Shown: one piece after another, positions 1 to 8,721 of the stretch
Position numbering within the stretch: position 1 is the first letter of the stretch
How the letters are laid out: every line of letters starts with the position of its first letter
From: JAJYSO01 sp964579505
Lineage (GTDB): Bacteria; Bacteroidota; Bacteroidia; Flavobacteriales; Flavobacteriaceae
Direction: 5' to 3'
Length of the DNA: 64,000 nucleotides
NCBI GenBank assembly: GCA_964579505.1
Contig: CAZOGC010000006.1
Coordinates: 86,170 to 150,169, forward strand
Program-made: the position numbers and the translations under genes
The notes under the pieces: generated by a model
Seen by the model: the letters and a program-made list of their open reading frames with translations, nothing else
What the model was told of the DNA's origin: nothing
Database searches by the model: none

Positions 1-1
1 G

Positions 2-592
2 TTTACGCCGGATTTTTTGGGAGAAGAATTCTTGGCAAAACCGGAGTTGTATGCTATTCAAAATTTATTACAACACAGTTGTAGCGGTGGACTCCAATTT
101 GCACATAATACAGTAGCTATTGGTCGGTTATTAATACGTTTATATAAAGAGGAATCACCTTTTAATCGGTTGTTGCTTGTGTTAGAAATATTGCAGAAAC
201 TAGCAAAAACGACCGGTTTTAAACGATTAAATCAATACGATTCGCTAGCCCTGAAAGTTTCCGGAAAACGCGAACGCATAGAAAAAGTGTATGCGTATAT
301 TATTGAAAATTTTAGAAGAAATATATCGCTAGATGAAGCGGCTAATTTGGTGAGTATGACCCCCCAATCTTTCTGTAAATATTTTAAGAAAGTTACCCGT
401 AATACCTTTTTAGAAATGGTTATAAAATACAGACTAGATTATGCAATGCAGCAGCTCTCACAAACCCATAAATCGGTGACGACAGTCTGCTATGAAAGTG
501 GTTTTAAAGATTTGAGCTATTTCTGTAAGAAATTTAAAGCACAAACGGATTATACGCCCTCTGATTATCGAAAAGCTTTTCAAGTTTTATAG
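2..592 (+). CDS. AraC-family transcriptional regulator, C-terminal part (cut by window edge)
   Basis: The reading frame is open from the first bases, so the gene starts outside the window; the first residues seen (FTPDFLGEEFL) belong to the end of a cupin-like sensor domain. The last ~100 residues form the paired helix-turn-helix DNA-binding domain: a first helix region around IERVYAYI-like residues (RIEKVYAYIIENFRRNISLD), then LDYAMQQLSQTHKSVTTVCY and the family hallmark GFKDLSYFCKKFKAQTDYTPSDYR. Such regulators in Bacteroidota usually control nearby carbohydrate-degradation genes; the convergent operon with a GH3 glucosidase is a plausible but unproven target. Its stop codon overlaps the end of the convergent esterase gene, so the two genes share six bases. 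Confidence 0.9.
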   Translation, partial: FTPDFLGEEFLAKPELYAIQNLLQHSCSGGLQFAHNTVAIGRLLIRLYKEESPFNRLLLVLEILQKLAKTTGFKRLNQYDSLALKVSGKRERIEKVYAYIIENFRRNISLDEAANLVSMTPQSFCKYFKKVTRNTFLEMVIKYRLDYAMQQLSQTHKSVTTVCYESGFKDLSYFCKKFKAQTDYTPSDYRKAFQVL

Positions 593-1390
593 GCAACGCT
601 CAAAAAATAAAAGCGATTGGGTAACGTGCTTTTGCCAGTAAGACCACTCGTGGCCTCCGGCATTTTCTTGGTAAATATGAGCAATGTGATGCTTCTCTAA
701 AGCCCGATGTAATTCTCGGTTGTGTTCAATTAAGGCATCCTCTTTTCCACAATCAAATCGAATAGGCGGCAATGGGATGTGTTGGCTTAATATAGTTTGT
801 AAAACATCTTCATCAATAGAGTTGTCTTGCTTGTAATCTGCCAGTGGTTCCTCTACAAATAACGCCATTTGGGCAAGTGATGTGATAGCAGAGTGCGCGG
901 CTATTCCTTTAAAATGTTTGGCATATTTAGCTCCAATTCTCAAGGCTCCGAATCCACCCATAGACAATCCGGCAATAAATAGAGGAGAAGATGGAGTAGC
1001 CTGTGGAATGGTTTGATAAAGGGCAGCCGGTACGTCTTGATAAATCCATTTTTCAAAATCAAAATGATGATGAGGTAAATACCCGGACCCATCGCCCCAA
1101 AGTCCGTCAGAAGGCATAGCAATAATCATAGGAGATAGTTTCTGTTGATCAATTAACTGTTGTGCTGTTTTGTGTAAGCCTCCTTGAAAAGCCCAACTCC
1201 AAGAGCTTCCGTAAACGCCGTGTAAAAAAATGGCTATAGGAAGTGGTTTTATAGTCGTTATTCCCTCCTTAGGAATAAAGAGGCAAATATCTCCTCTGCC
1301 ACGTAGGTTGGGGCTTTTTACCGTAATAAACTTTAATCTGTCAGTCTCAAATTGAGAATCCGATTGCTCAAGGGTATGAAATTCAATCAT
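587..1390 (-). CDS. Alpha/beta-hydrolase esterase (esterase D / tributyrin esterase-like)
   Basis: A 267-residue protein with no signal peptide, so probably cytoplasmic. It has the oxyanion-hole motif FLHGVYGS (about 55-62), the nucleophile elbow GLSMGG with Ser143, an acidic residue in CGKEDAL and the C-terminal catalytic His in GGHEWSYW, as in the esterase D/S-formylglutathione hydrolase superfamily. It is the last gene of a minus-strand operon, 12 bases after the zinc alcohol dehydrogenase. That pairing recalls formaldehyde detoxification (thiol-dependent dehydrogenase plus S-formylthiol hydrolase), but the operon also carries a GH3 glucosidase and an SGNH hydrolase, so deacylation of a sugar or plant-type ester is equally possible. 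Substrate not determinable from sequence. Confidence 0.8.
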   Translation of the reverse strand: MIEFHTLEQSDSQFETDRLKFITVKSPNLRGRGDICLFIPKEGITTIKPLPIAIFLHGVYGSSWSWAFQGGLHKTAQQLIDQQKLSPMIIAMPSDGLWGDGSGYLPHHHFDFEKWIYQDVPAALYQTIPQATPSSPLFIAGLSMGGFGALRIGAKYAKHFKGIAAHSAITSLAQMALFVEEPLADYKQDNSIDEDVLQTILSQHIPLPPIRFDCGKEDALIEHNRELHRALEKHHIAHIYQENAGGHEWSYWQKHVTQSLLFFERCL

Positions 1391-1402
1391 TTTAGAGATT
1401 TA

Positions 1403-2521
1403 TTAAAAGGTAATCACTCCTTTAATGTTTTTTCCACTCAACATGTCCTCTAAAGCGTGTTGTAAATCTGAAAGTGGGTAGGTGTTCGTTACCATTTCGT
1501 TGAGTTTTAAGGTTTCTTTTTCATAAAGTGCCATAATCTTTGGGAAATCAATCTGTGGATTGCATTTTCCGTATAACGGATTCATATAGATTTTATCCCA
1601 CTCAAAGAGATTCATATCTATGGTAATTTCTTGTTCAATACCACTTACTTGTACGGCAGTTCCGGCGTTTCTAACCATAGCTAAGGGAGCCGCTCCTAAA
1701 GCCGGAATAGCGGTACACTCAAAAGCATAATCGGCTCCTCTACCGTCGGTAAGTGTTTTTACCTTTTGGGCTGTCTCCGTGAGGTCACTATCGTTTTTAG
1801 TAGGAATTAATGTGTGGGTAGCGCCAAATTTTTTAGCCGTTTCTAACCGATTGGAGTTAATATCAATAGCAATAATTTGCGCGGCTCCTGAGATATGGGC
1901 GGCTTGTATTACGTTGAGCCCTACGCCGCCTACTCCTAAAACAACCACGCTGGTTCCGGGTTTTACGTTGGCGGCATTTACTACAGAACCATAACCGGTC
2001 ATTACGCTACAACTTATAATACTAGCGGTAGAGAACGGCATTTGTGAAGCAGTTTTTTTTACGGCAGCAGAAGATTTAACCAAGGTATATTCTGACAAAG
2101 TACCAATATTAAAAGAGCGTTTTATGGGTTGGTTTTGCCAAAGAGTGCCAGAGAGGTGTGCATGTCCTGCGGTATATTGGGTGTTTCCGGCAGTTACGGC
2201 CGATGCTTTTTCACAAAGGTGAAGGTTTCCGTGTAGACATTGAAAACAGTTTCCGCAAGGAGTAGCCCAGTTTAAGATCACTTCATCACCAATCTTAAAA
2301 TCTGTAACCGCACTCCCTACTTCAACAATAACTCCTGCGCCTTCGTGTCCCATTACTAAGGGTTCTCCCCAACGCATGGAGTCATAATCGGTATGGCAGA
2401 GCCCCGCAGCTTTGATTTGCACCAACAATTCGTCAGAATGAGGGTGATCTACGGTAATATCTTCTATTGAAAAATTGCCATTTCCATCGGTTATAGCGCC
2501 CTTGCAGGTTATTTTTTTCAT
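1403..2521 (-). CDS. Zinc-dependent medium-chain alcohol dehydrogenase
   Basis: A 372-residue MDR-family dehydrogenase. Catalytic zinc ligands are Cys42 (GLCHTD), His59-Glu60 (GHEGAG) and Cys172 (IISCSVMTG); the structural zinc lobe has four cysteines at 89, 92, 95 and 103. The Rossmann NAD(P)-binding motif GVGGVGLNV is at about 197-205. Length and Cys pattern fit the class III/formaldehyde-dehydrogenase-like branch, but no feature fixes the substrate. It sits between the GH3 gene (18 bases away) and the esterase (12 bases away) in one operon. It may oxidise a formaldehyde-thiol adduct or an alcohol released from a glycoside by its neighbours; both are inference. Confidence 0.88.
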   Translation of the reverse strand: MKKITCKGAITDGNGNFSIEDITVDHPHSDELLVQIKAAGLCHTDYDSMRWGEPLVMGHEGAGVIVEVGSAVTDFKIGDEVILNWATPCGNCFQCLHGNLHLCEKASAVTAGNTQYTAGHAHLSGTLWQNQPIKRSFNIGTLSEYTLVKSSAAVKKTASQMPFSTASIISCSVMTGYGSVVNAANVKPGTSVVVLGVGGVGLNVIQAAHISGAAQIIAIDINSNRLETAKKFGATHTLIPTKNDSDLTETAQKVKTLTDGRGADYAFECTAIPALGAAPLAMVRNAGTAVQVSGIEQEITIDMNLFEWDKIYMNPLYGKCNPQIDFPKIMALYEKETLKLNEMVTNTYPLSDLQHALEDMLSGKNIKGVITF

Positions 2522-2539
2522 ATGAATTTAGGGTGTGTT

Positions 2540-4837
2540 TTAGTGAGTTGCTTTGAGTGTAAATTGAGTTGATAGGGTTTTGGCAGAACTACCTCCCACA
2601 AATAGCTTAAAAACTCCCGGATCGTAAATGCGTTTTCCCTGAGTGTTGTAATATTTTAAATCATTTATAGAAAGCGTAAAATGTACAGTTTTTTGCTCTC
2701 CGGGTTTTAAAAATACTTTGTGAAAATCACACAACCTTTTAACGGGCTGAGAGATTCGAGCAACTATATCTCGAAAATATAATTGTACGGTTTCTTCTCC
2801 GGCATAGGCTCCGTCGTTGGTTAGTGTTACACTCACTTTCAATTTTTCGTTTGGCGTGATTTCGGTTTTATTTAATGTTAGTTTGTCGTAAGAAAAGTGG
2901 GTGTAGCTCAATCCATAGCCAAAGGGGTAAAGAGACTCATTAGGCACATCTAAATAACGTGTGGAATATTTGTTATGCCGCTCAAAAGGGTGGCCGGTAG
3001 CTAAGTGATTGTAGTAAATTGGAATTTGCCCTACAGTTCTTGGGAAAGACATGGTTAGTTTTCCGGAGGGGTTGTATTTGCCAAATAAAACATCGGCAAT
3101 GGCTCGTCCTCCTTCGGTTCCGGGAAACCATGTTTCTACAATGCTGGGAATATGGCGATCTGCCCAGGTTAAAACCAGCGGTCTTCCGTTACTCAGTAAT
3201 AATACGATGGGTTTACTGGTTTTGTAAACGGCTTTTAAAAGTTTTAATTGATTTTTAGGTAAACGGATATCGCTCCTGCTAGCCGCTTCTCCGGACATAC
3301 CTTGCGATTCTCCTAAACACATAATCACTACATCAGCTTGTTGTGCTGTCTTAACGGCTTCTGCAATTAATGCTTGTGGACTTTTGTTTGATAGTTTAAT
3401 CTGTCCTCCCCAGTTGTTTAGCTTTCGCAGCATGATGGTATCATCCGTAATGTTGGCGCCTTTGGCATAACGTAATTTGACATTCTCTTCTACAGCTTCT
3501 TTTATACCTTGATATATGCTTATGGCCTTATGCCAGTCTCCGGTTCCCCACCAACTACCAATTATGTCGTGTTTATCTTTTGCTAAAGGTCCGATGATAG
3601 CAATAGTTCCTTCTTTTTTTAAAGGCAGTAATTTTTTGTCGTTTTTTAATAAAACGATAGATTTTCGAGCCATTTTACGCGCGAAACGTAAATTTTCAGG
3701 CGTCATCATATCCTTTTTTGCCCTTTCTTTATCAATATATTTATAGGGATTATCAAAAAGACCTAGATTATATTTGGCAGTTAGGACTCTTCGTACGGCT
3801 TGATTGATGGCTTTTTCAGTAACCCTTTTTTGATTGACAAGTTTTTTGAGTTGCGTGCTGTATGCCATTCCCATCATATCCATATCGGTTTGAGAAGTTA
3901 GTGCCTCTTGAGCCACTTGCATAGAATCGGCGGCAACCCCATGAGCATAAGCATATAAACCTCCTAAGGCTCCAAAATCAGAAACAACCATTCCTTTAAA
4001 GCCCCATTTTTTTCGGAGAATATCTACTAAAAGCCATTTGTTGATGGCTGCAGGAATACCATTTACAGTGTTAAAACTAGTCATTACAGAACCCACGCCG
4101 GCATCAATAGCAGCTTTGTATGGAGGAAAATAGTATTGATACATTTTATGACGACTCATATCTACCGTATTGTAATCTCTACCAGCTTCAGAAGCGCCAT
4201 AAAGCGCAAAGTGCTTTACGGTAGCCAGTACGGTTGTGTCTGCTGCTAAGTTAGTGCCTTGGTATCCGTGAACATACGCTTTGGCAATTTGGCTGCCCAG
4301 CCAAGGGTCTTCACCGGATCCTTCCATTACACGACCCCATCTGGGGTCTCTAGAAATATCGACCATAGGAGAAAAAACCCAATTTAGACCATCTGCAGAG
4401 GCTTCTTTTGCAGCAATTTGAGCGGCTCTTTTAATGGCTGTAGTATCCCAACTTGAAGCCATGGCCAATGGAATAGGGAAGATGGTTTTGTAGCCGTGAA
4501 TAACATCAAATCCAAACATGAGTGGAATGTGCAAGCGTGAGTGCTTAACGGCTGCATCTTGTAGTTTTTTTAAATAGGTTGGGGTATAAGCATTAAAAAC
4601 GGCTCCTACTTTCCCATCTTTTATATCTTTTAAAAGACCTTTAGCAAGCGTCTCTCCGGTTATTGCCATGTTGCTAGATAGCAGGTTTAGTTGCCCTATT
4701 TTTTCTTGCAACGTCATGTTGTTTATAAGACTGTCTATAAAATGCTCTCTTTGACTAGCCGGCGCTTGGCGGTGTTTTTGGGCGCGTGTAACACTGCTAC
4801 ACAATAGGATTAAGCCGATAAGCAATAGCTTTTTCAT
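2540..4837 (-). CDS. bglX: Periplasmic GH3 beta-glucosidase (BglX-like)
   Basis: Hydrolyses terminal beta-glucosidic linkages in the periplasm. The start at 4837 gives a signal peptide (MKKLLLIGLILLCSSVTRAQ) and 765 residues, and leaves 2 bases to the upstream gene; a longer reading from 4876 would overlap that gene and bury the signal. The N-terminal TIM barrel carries WVFSPMVDISRDPRWGR and KHFALYG, the nucleophile is Asp287 in MVVSDFGAL, then come the alpha/beta sandwich (LLKNDKKLLPLK, EAASRSDIRLP) and a C-terminal fibronectin III-like domain (DGAYAGEETVQLYFRD). Substrate could be a beta-1,3 or beta-1,4 gluco-oligosaccharide; family GH3 also includes xylosidases, so specificity is uncertain. 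Confidence 0.92.
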   Translation of the reverse strand: MKKLLLIGLILLCSSVTRAQKHRQAPASQREHFIDSLINNMTLQEKIGQLNLLSSNMAITGETLAKGLLKDIKDGKVGAVFNAYTPTYLKKLQDAAVKHSRLHIPLMFGFDVIHGYKTIFPIPLAMASSWDTTAIKRAAQIAAKEASADGLNWVFSPMVDISRDPRWGRVMEGSGEDPWLGSQIAKAYVHGYQGTNLAADTTVLATVKHFALYGASEAGRDYNTVDMSRHKMYQYYFPPYKAAIDAGVGSVMTSFNTVNGIPAAINKWLLVDILRKKWGFKGMVVSDFGALGGLYAYAHGVAADSMQVAQEALTSQTDMDMMGMAYSTQLKKLVNQKRVTEKAINQAVRRVLTAKYNLGLFDNPYKYIDKERAKKDMMTPENLRFARKMARKSIVLLKNDKKLLPLKKEGTIAIIGPLAKDKHDIIGSWWGTGDWHKAISIYQGIKEAVEENVKLRYAKGANITDDTIMLRKLNNWGGQIKLSNKSPQALIAEAVKTAQQADVVIMCLGESQGMSGEAASRSDIRLPKNQLKLLKAVYKTSKPIVLLLSNGRPLVLTWADRHIPSIVETWFPGTEGGRAIADVLFGKYNPSGKLTMSFPRTVGQIPIYYNHLATGHPFERHNKYSTRYLDVPNESLYPFGYGLSYTHFSYDKLTLNKTEITPNEKLKVSVTLTNDGAYAGEETVQLYFRDIVARISQPVKRLCDFHKVFLKPGEQKTVHFTLSINDLKYYNTQGKRIYDPGVFKLFVGGSSAKTLSTQFTLKATH

Positions 4838-4839
4838 AA

Positions 4840-5511
4840 TTACTTCATCAAATAAGGTTGAATAGCTTTTTGCCATATTTTATACCCTTTTGTATTCATA
4901 TGCAGCATATCATCGCCAAACAATTCAGGGCGTGCACGGCCATAATCATCTAACATTGGGTGCCAGATGTCTACAAAATCGGTATTTTTTTCGTTGTTAA
5001 GAAAAGTTTTAATTTCCCAATTTGCCTTTTGCATAACCGGAAAAAACGCTTTTCGGCTGGGACTGGGTTTAATAGAAATATAGGTTATTTGTACGTGAGG
5101 TAATTTTGAACGTATTTTATGATAGAGCACTTTAAACCGAGTTAAAATACTGTCTGCAGAAATTTTTGGTGTTACCGCGTCGTTGTCTCCTTCATAAATA
5201 ACAATTTGTTTTGGGTGGTATGGAAAGATGATATCTTTTGCATAGCGGGTTGCATTTACTAGAGTAGAGCCCCCAAACCCTCTGTTTATAATAGTGTGAT
5301 CTGGAAAATAATTTTGCACATCTTGCCAACGCGTAAAAGAAGAGCTACCAATAAATAAAATGGCGTGCTGTGGAGGCGGGTTTTTTAGATCCTGTTTTTT
5401 GAAATTTTGAATATCATTCCAAAAAGGAGGTGTTTTTTCTTGAGCGCAAACTGATGTAGCCGAAACAAAGAGAAAGAGGATACTAAAAGCGATGTTTAAA
5501 TTAAATCTCAT
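4840..5511 (-). CDS. Secreted SGNH/GDSL-family hydrolase
   Basis: A 223-residue exported esterase/acetylhydrolase of the SGNH fold. The four blocks are visible: block I FIGSSS with the nucleophilic Ser, block II NRGFGGS (Gly), block III YEGDND (Asn) and block V DDMLHMN (Asp-x-x-His). The ATG at 5511 is chosen because it begins a clean signal peptide (MRFNLNIAFSILFLFVSAT); an upstream TTG in frame at 5538 would add nine polar residues. First gene of the operon SGNH-GH3-ADH-esterase, 2 bases before GH3, which suggests removal of acyl groups from an oligosaccharide that GH3 then cleaves. Its promoter region contains the TGTACA inverted repeat. Confidence 0.85.
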   Translation of the reverse strand: MRFNLNIAFSILFLFVSATSVCAQEKTPPFWNDIQNFKKQDLKNPPPQHAILFIGSSSFTRWQDVQNYFPDHTIINRGFGGSTLVNATRYAKDIIFPYHPKQIVIYEGDNDAVTPKISADSILTRFKVLYHKIRSKLPHVQITYISIKPSPSRKAFFPVMQKANWEIKTFLNNEKNTDFVDIWHPMLDDYGRARPELFGDDMLHMNTKGYKIWQKAIQPYLMK

Positions 5512-5520
5512 GAACTGTTT

Positions 5521-5551
5521 TTTTGTACATTTGGTCAAACAATGTACAAAA
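5521..5551. promoter_or_regulatory. Perfect 11-bp inverted repeat (TTTTGTACATT/AATGTACAAAA) in divergent promoter
   Basis: Arms at 5521-5531 and 5541-5551 are exact reverse complements with a 9-bp spacer. GGTCA (5533-5537) and TGACC (5553-5557) form a second interleaved dyad, and a third TTGTACAAAA half-site follows at 5574. The element is 9 bases upstream of the SGNH gene start and about 70 bases upstream of the divergent fusion esterase, so it is well placed as an operator for one or both transcripts. The binding protein is unknown. Confidence 0.55.
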
Positions 5552-5621
5552 ATGACCGAAATAATGACGTTTGTTGTACAAAATGGATAATTTAGTTATA
5601 CATCTGAATAATTTTATCAAA

Positions 5622-6782
5622 ATGAAAAGATTTCCACTTTTTGTAATTGCTCTTTTGGGCGTGCAATTATTAACTGCTCAGGTAACCTTAAAGGTTATAA
5701 CAGTTCCTGAAAATACTCCGACCAATGCGACTCTTTATGTGGCAGGTACCTTTAACGGTTGGAACCCTTCGAAGACAAAAATGAAAAAAAATAAACAAGG
5801 TGTTTATACACTTACGATTCCGGAGGGGAAAGGAGAAGTTTCCTATAAATTCACTTTGGGAAGTTGGAGCAAGGCTGAAGGAAGCAAAAATGGAGGTTTT
5901 TTGCCTAACCGAACGTTTACATTTACCGGGAAGCCACAAGTTTTTAAGCTAACTATTCAGTCTTGGGAAAAACATACACAGAAAAAACAAATTACACCAA
6001 TTTCTGCTAATGTTAAGGTGTTAGATACTGCATTTTTGATTCCTCAACTAAATCGCAAACGCCGTATATGGATATATCTTCCTCCCGATTACAAAAACAG
6101 TACAAAAACATATCCGGTATTGTATATGGAAGATGGGCAGAACCTTTTTGATCCGAAAACTTCTTTTTCAGGTTCTTGGGCGGTAGGCACAACGATGGAC
6201 TCATTATTTGCACATGGCGATTATGGCGCTATTGTGGTGGGAGTTGATAACGGAGAGTATAAGAGAATTGATGAGTACACCCCTTGGGAAAACCCAAAAT
6301 ATGGTGGTGGTGAAGGCGATTTATATGTACAGTTTATTGCGAACACACTTAAACCGTATATTGATGCACATTATAGAACAAAACCGGGAAAAAAATACAG
6401 TGCGCTTATTGGTAGTTCTTTGGGAGCGTTAATTTCTACTTATGCAGGAGTGAAGTATAGCGAAGAATTTGGTAAAGTAGGAGCGTTGAGTCCGGCTTAT
6501 TGGATTGTTTTAAGTGAGCTAAAAGATTATATCCTTCATTCTTCAGCTAATTTGGCACACACTAAAATTTATTTTGTGGCGGGTAGTAACGAAAAGGTAG
6601 ATGGATATAAAGAAAGTGAATATGTGAGTCAGGATATAGAAACTATAAAAAAAGCAATGATGACTAAAGGGCTGAAAAAAAAGAATATCTTGGTAAAAAT
6701 TGATGCGTATGGGGAGCATAATGAACGCTATTGGCGGGGTGAGTTTGCTGCACTTTACCAATGGTTGTTTAAGGGCTTGTAG
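5622..6782 (+). CDS. Secreted starch-binding-domain (CBM48-like)/esterase fusion
   Basis: The ATG at 5622 gives a signal peptide (MKRFPLFVIALLGVQLLTAQ); the longer reading from 5571 adds a non-signal-like extension. Residues ~21-115 form a glycogen/starch-binding fold of the CBM48/AMPK type (LYVAGTFNGWNPSKTKM, then SYKFTLGSW). Residues ~130-386 are an esterase D/Fes-type alpha/beta hydrolase with VLYMEDGQNLFD, nucleophile elbow IGSSLGAL and a C-terminal His in AYGEHNERYWRGEF. 386 residues in total. Stands alone, divergent from the SGNH operon, and adjoins the starch locus; a sugar-associated ester is a likely substrate. Followed by a strong terminator. Confidence 0.82.
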   Translation: MKRFPLFVIALLGVQLLTAQVTLKVITVPENTPTNATLYVAGTFNGWNPSKTKMKKNKQGVYTLTIPEGKGEVSYKFTLGSWSKAEGSKNGGFLPNRTFTFTGKPQVFKLTIQSWEKHTQKKQITPISANVKVLDTAFLIPQLNRKRRIWIYLPPDYKNSTKTYPVLYMEDGQNLFDPKTSFSGSWAVGTTMDSLFAHGDYGAIVVGVDNGEYKRIDEYTPWENPKYGGGEGDLYVQFIANTLKPYIDAHYRTKPGKKYSALIGSSLGALISTYAGVKYSEEFGKVGALSPAYWIVLSELKDYILHSSANLAHTKIYFVAGSNEKVDGYKESEYVSQDIETIKKAMMTKGLKKKNILVKIDAYGEHNERYWRGEFAALYQWLFKGL

Positions 6783-6801
6783 TGCTGTAAGTATATAAAA
6801 T

Positions 6802-6834
6802 AACGGCTTCAAGTAGAATGTTGAAGCCGTTTTT
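6802..6834 (+). terminator. Rho-independent terminator of the CBM/esterase gene
   Basis: Perfect 11-bp stem AACGGCTTCAA (6802-6812) with TTGAAGCCGTT (6821-6831), 8-base loop, followed by T residues. It lies between convergent genes; the minus-strand side has a poorer T tract, so it mainly serves the plus strand and may also stop the incoming minus-strand operon. Confidence 0.85.
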
Positions 6835-6853
6835 AGTGTATAAAGGTAGTTGG

Positions 6854-8710
6854 TTATTTATCTTGTAACACGAGTATTAGGGGTGTTTTTCCTTTGATAG
6901 TTAAAGATTGGGTTAACGCGTAACGCTTTCCGGTTAAGATATCTTTTCCTTGCGTAAAATCTTTAAGCCCTTCTTTAAATCTGCTTAAAGAAAGGGTTTG
7001 TGTTTTCGGATTATTGTTTAAAATAACCATAACCGTTTCTTTAGGAGTATATCTAAAATAAACATATACGTTGTTTTGCGGTAAAAACTGCAACGTTTTC
7101 CCGGTATGAACAGCTTCGGATTGTTGGCGCCAATTCAAAAGTTTTTTGGTAAAGTTGAAATACTCATTTTGGCGATTATTTCTTCCTGAGACGGTAAAAG
7201 CGTTGTTTACATCACCTTTCCAACCTCCGGGGAAATCACGTCGAATATCGCCGTCGCCATTACCTTTACTTCCGCCCATTCCAATCTCTGATCCGTAGTA
7301 AATTTGAGGAATGCCGCGTACGGTCATCAGTAAAGACATCGCTAGTTTGTAATCTTCAAATTCAGGATAGTTTTGGTTAAAACGATTGGTGTCGTGATTT
7401 TCAAGAAACACTAATAAATTATTGGTGTTGGTATAAAGAAAGTCGTTTACAAAGTTGCCGTATATTCGCATCATTCCGGTATTCCAACCTTGTTTATCTT
7501 CATGAAAAGCTTGTCCAATAGCATCTGTTAAGGTAAAATCCATCACTGAAGGTAAATGTGAGTTGTATCCCTGAATGGCTCCTATTTTACTGTCTTTTTG
7601 CCAGTATGCAATTTGTGCTTGGTCGTGCATCCACACCTCACCTACAATGTTAAAATGCGGATACTCAGTCATAATATATTGTGTCCATTTAGCAATCCCT
7701 TCCTTGTCGTTATACGGATAGGTATCTACTCTAAATCCATCTAACCCGGCATATTCTATCCACCAAGTGGCATTTTGTTCCATATAAGTTAAAACTAAGG
7801 GATTAGATTGGTTCATATCCGGCATAGAAGTATCAAACCAACCATCCATACAAATCTTGGCGTCAATTTTGGCAGCATGTGGATCAAATTGAGTTTCCAT
7901 TCTATAATTACTTCGTTTAAACCCATTCTTACCATCTGCCCAATAATGAATCCAATCTTTGGCGGGTAAGTCTTTAATAATCCAACTTTGTGATCCCCAG
8001 TGATTGGTTACATAATCCATAATGAGTTTCATATCGCGTTGATGAAGTTCATTGGCTAATTTTTTATAGTCTTTGTTAGATCCAAATCGAGGATCTATTT
8101 TATAATAATTGCTCTGGGCGTATCCATGATAAGAAAAAGAAGGTTCATTATCTTCTAAGAGAGGAGTGCTCCAGATGGCAGTAACCCCCAGTTCTTTTAA
8201 GTAGTCTAGGTGATTAATAATACCTTCAATATCTCCTCCGTGGCGTCCGTTAGGGTCTTTTCGATTGGCTTTGTCGGGCATACCTTTTACAGAATCGTTA
8301 TGTGGATTACCGTTGGCAAACCGGTCAGGCATCAGTAGATAAATGACATCAGTACTATTAAACCCTTTCCGTTGTGCAGAATGTTTTTTTCTCTTTTTAA
8401 ATTCATACGAAAGATGCTGTACCGTTTTTCCGTTCTTTTTAAAATTGAGTCGATATTTTCCCGGAGTAATCCCCTGTGTGTTAATGGTGATAAACAGGTA
8501 ATTAGGATTGGCTACTTGGGTGATATTTACAATCGGAATATCAGCCGCAAATTCAGGTGTTAACGTTTGAATGTTTTGCCCGTATACAAGTAATTGTAGT
8601 TGCGTGTGTTTCATACCGCTCCACCAAAAGGGTGGCTCCATTTTTTTGACTTGGGCAAAGGTGTTGCTCAACGTAAAAAGGGCGAAGGCTATAATGAATA
8701 GTCTTTTCAT
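6854..8710 (-). CDS. Periplasmic GH13 alpha-amylase/neopullulanase (SusA-like)
   Basis: Cleaves imported maltodextrins in the periplasm. 618 residues, close to the size of Bacteroides SusA, with signal peptide MKRLFIIAFALFTLSNTFAQ. Residues ~21-110 form an N-terminal immunoglobulin-like cyclomaltodextrinase-N domain, then the (beta/alpha)8 barrel and a C-terminal beta domain (VYVYFRYTPKETVMVILNN). Catalytic residues are Asp329 in GFRVDTYPY, Glu358 in VGEVWMHD and Asp440 in ENHDTNRF; DYVTNHWG is conserved region I. Last gene of the five-gene minus operon, 11 bases after GH97, which completes hydrolysis to glucose. Confidence 0.93.
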   Translation of the reverse strand: MKRLFIIAFALFTLSNTFAQVKKMEPPFWWSGMKHTQLQLLVYGQNIQTLTPEFAADIPIVNITQVANPNYLFITINTQGITPGKYRLNFKKNGKTVQHLSYEFKKRKKHSAQRKGFNSTDVIYLLMPDRFANGNPHNDSVKGMPDKANRKDPNGRHGGDIEGIINHLDYLKELGVTAIWSTPLLEDNEPSFSYHGYAQSNYYKIDPRFGSNKDYKKLANELHQRDMKLIMDYVTNHWGSQSWIIKDLPAKDWIHYWADGKNGFKRSNYRMETQFDPHAAKIDAKICMDGWFDTSMPDMNQSNPLVLTYMEQNATWWIEYAGLDGFRVDTYPYNDKEGIAKWTQYIMTEYPHFNIVGEVWMHDQAQIAYWQKDSKIGAIQGYNSHLPSVMDFTLTDAIGQAFHEDKQGWNTGMMRIYGNFVNDFLYTNTNNLLVFLENHDTNRFNQNYPEFEDYKLAMSLLMTVRGIPQIYYGSEIGMGGSKGNGDGDIRRDFPGGWKGDVNNAFTVSGRNNRQNEYFNFTKKLLNWRQQSEAVHTGKTLQFLPQNNVYVYFRYTPKETVMVILNNNPKTQTLSLSRFKEGLKDFTQGKDILTGKRYALTQSLTIKGKTPLILVLQDK

Positions 8711-8721
8711 AGTGTTTTAAA

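Noticed and set aside
4838..4876. N-terminal extension of the GH3 gene to 4876
   Set aside because: It would overlap the SGNH gene and place the signal peptide 13 residues inside the protein; the ATG at 4837 is clearly better.
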